Shown here piece by piece: positions 5,426 through 5,607 of a stretch of DNA of 5,607 bases (positions are counted from its first letter, which is position 1; every line of letters begins with the position of its first letter). The notes below the pieces were generated by a model. The model saw only the letters and a list, made by a program, of their open reading frames with translations. It did not search any database and was not told where the DNA came from. The position numbers and the translations under genes are program-made. Location of the stretch: contig JAENWO010000181.1 of assembly GCA_016649925.1 (NCBI GenBank), positions 1 through 5,607 on the forward strand, given 5' to 3'. The stretch is from Actinomycetales bacterium. Its GTDB lineage: Bacteria; Actinomycetota; Actinomycetes; Actinomycetales; Beutenbergiaceae.

Positions 5426-5607
5426 ATGAGCGATCATTCCGATGACGAGGCACTCGCCCGGTTGCGCGCGGCCGATCCGGCCGCCGGGGCGACGTCCGAC
5501 GCCGAGGGGCTGCGCCACGCCGTCGCCCTGCGCGTTGGCGGTCCGGAGGACCAGGGCGAGCGCGGGGGGCAGGGCGAGCGCGGGGGGCAGGGCGAGCGCG
5601 GGGGGCA
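5426..5607 (+). CDS. Hypothetical protein downstream of the sigma factor (partial, N-terminus)
   Basis: The first 60 codons of a gene that runs off the right edge. ATG 5426 is preceded by a strong purine-rich site, GAGGAGGAG at 5411-5419, six bases before it. The protein opens MSDHSDDEALARLRAADPAAG, a start often seen in actinomycete genes placed directly after an ECF sigma factor, some of which encode membrane-anchored or anti-sigma-like proteins. No membrane segment or anti-sigma motif falls in the visible part, so the function stays open. From residue 43 it becomes a Gln-Gly-Glu-Arg-Gly-Gly repeat, three full units and the start of a fourth. This is unusual for a conserved N-terminus and may be a flexible linker. 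The spacing and shared strand suggest an operon with the sigma factor. Confidence 0.7.
   Translation, partial: MSDHSDDEALARLRAADPAAGATSDAEGLRHAVALRVGGPEDQGERGGQGERGGQGERGG
5552..5607 (+). repeat. 18-bp perfect tandem repeat, at least three units
   Basis: CAGGGCGAGCGCGGGGGG occurs at 5552-5569, 5570-5587 and 5588-5605, and a fourth unit begins at 5606. It encodes repeating QGERGG in frame. The window ends inside the array, so the full copy number is unknown. Confidence 0.92.

Noticed and set aside
5552..5607. CRISPR-like array
   Set aside because: The 18-bp units are directly adjacent without spacers and read in frame, so they are a coding tandem repeat.

Overview
The window looks like accessory and edge-of-chromosome DNA from a high-GC actinomycete. 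The base composition is strongly GC-rich, and coding frames end most codons in G or C. The gene families (TM0106-type RecB-like nuclease, CsbD-like stress protein, ECF sigma factor followed by a small 'ALARLRAADPAA' protein) are common in Actinomycetota. A genus cannot be assigned from the sequence alone.

Left part (1-1245): the window opens inside an IS21-family element read on the minus strand. It holds the N-terminal 218 codons of istA, a leader hairpin, paired terminal repeats and a probable TG...CA tip at 807. About 390 bp without a convincing gene follow. Then comes a 45-nt piece matching the 3' half of a tRNA-Thr(UGU) gene, from the anticodon loop to the encoded CCA, with no 5' half. 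This is the usual scar at the distal end of an element integrated into a tRNA gene. I infer that the left side is the end of an integrated element that later took an IS21 insertion, and that ordinary chromosome starts near 1246 with the tRNA's terminator.

Middle (1249-3106): a terminator, a 56-codon CsbD-family gene with a clear ribosome binding site, and its own strong terminator. Facing it on the minus strand is a decayed TM0106-family nuclease gene. It carries a 27-bp in-frame tandem duplication beside its active site, a 14-bp tandem duplication that shifts the frame, a probable one-base deletion, and a lost C-terminal part.

Right part (3107-5607): a complete 1472-bp IS4-family element has 17-bp perfect terminal inverted repeats, an apparently intact DDE transposase, and G-runs on both flanks. 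It lies about 25 bp upstream of the nuclease start, so it cut that gene off from its upstream DNA. Beyond it is an ECF-type sigma factor gene and, 81 bp downstream, the start of a small protein of unknown function that runs off the window with an 18-bp tandem repeat. These two probably form an operon.

I do not see a new defence or metabolic system. The points most worth checking are the tRNA-half attachment scar, the recurrence of short tandem duplications in three unrelated genes (27, 14, 15 and 18 bp units), and two mutually exclusive hairpins ahead of the gene after the sigma factor.
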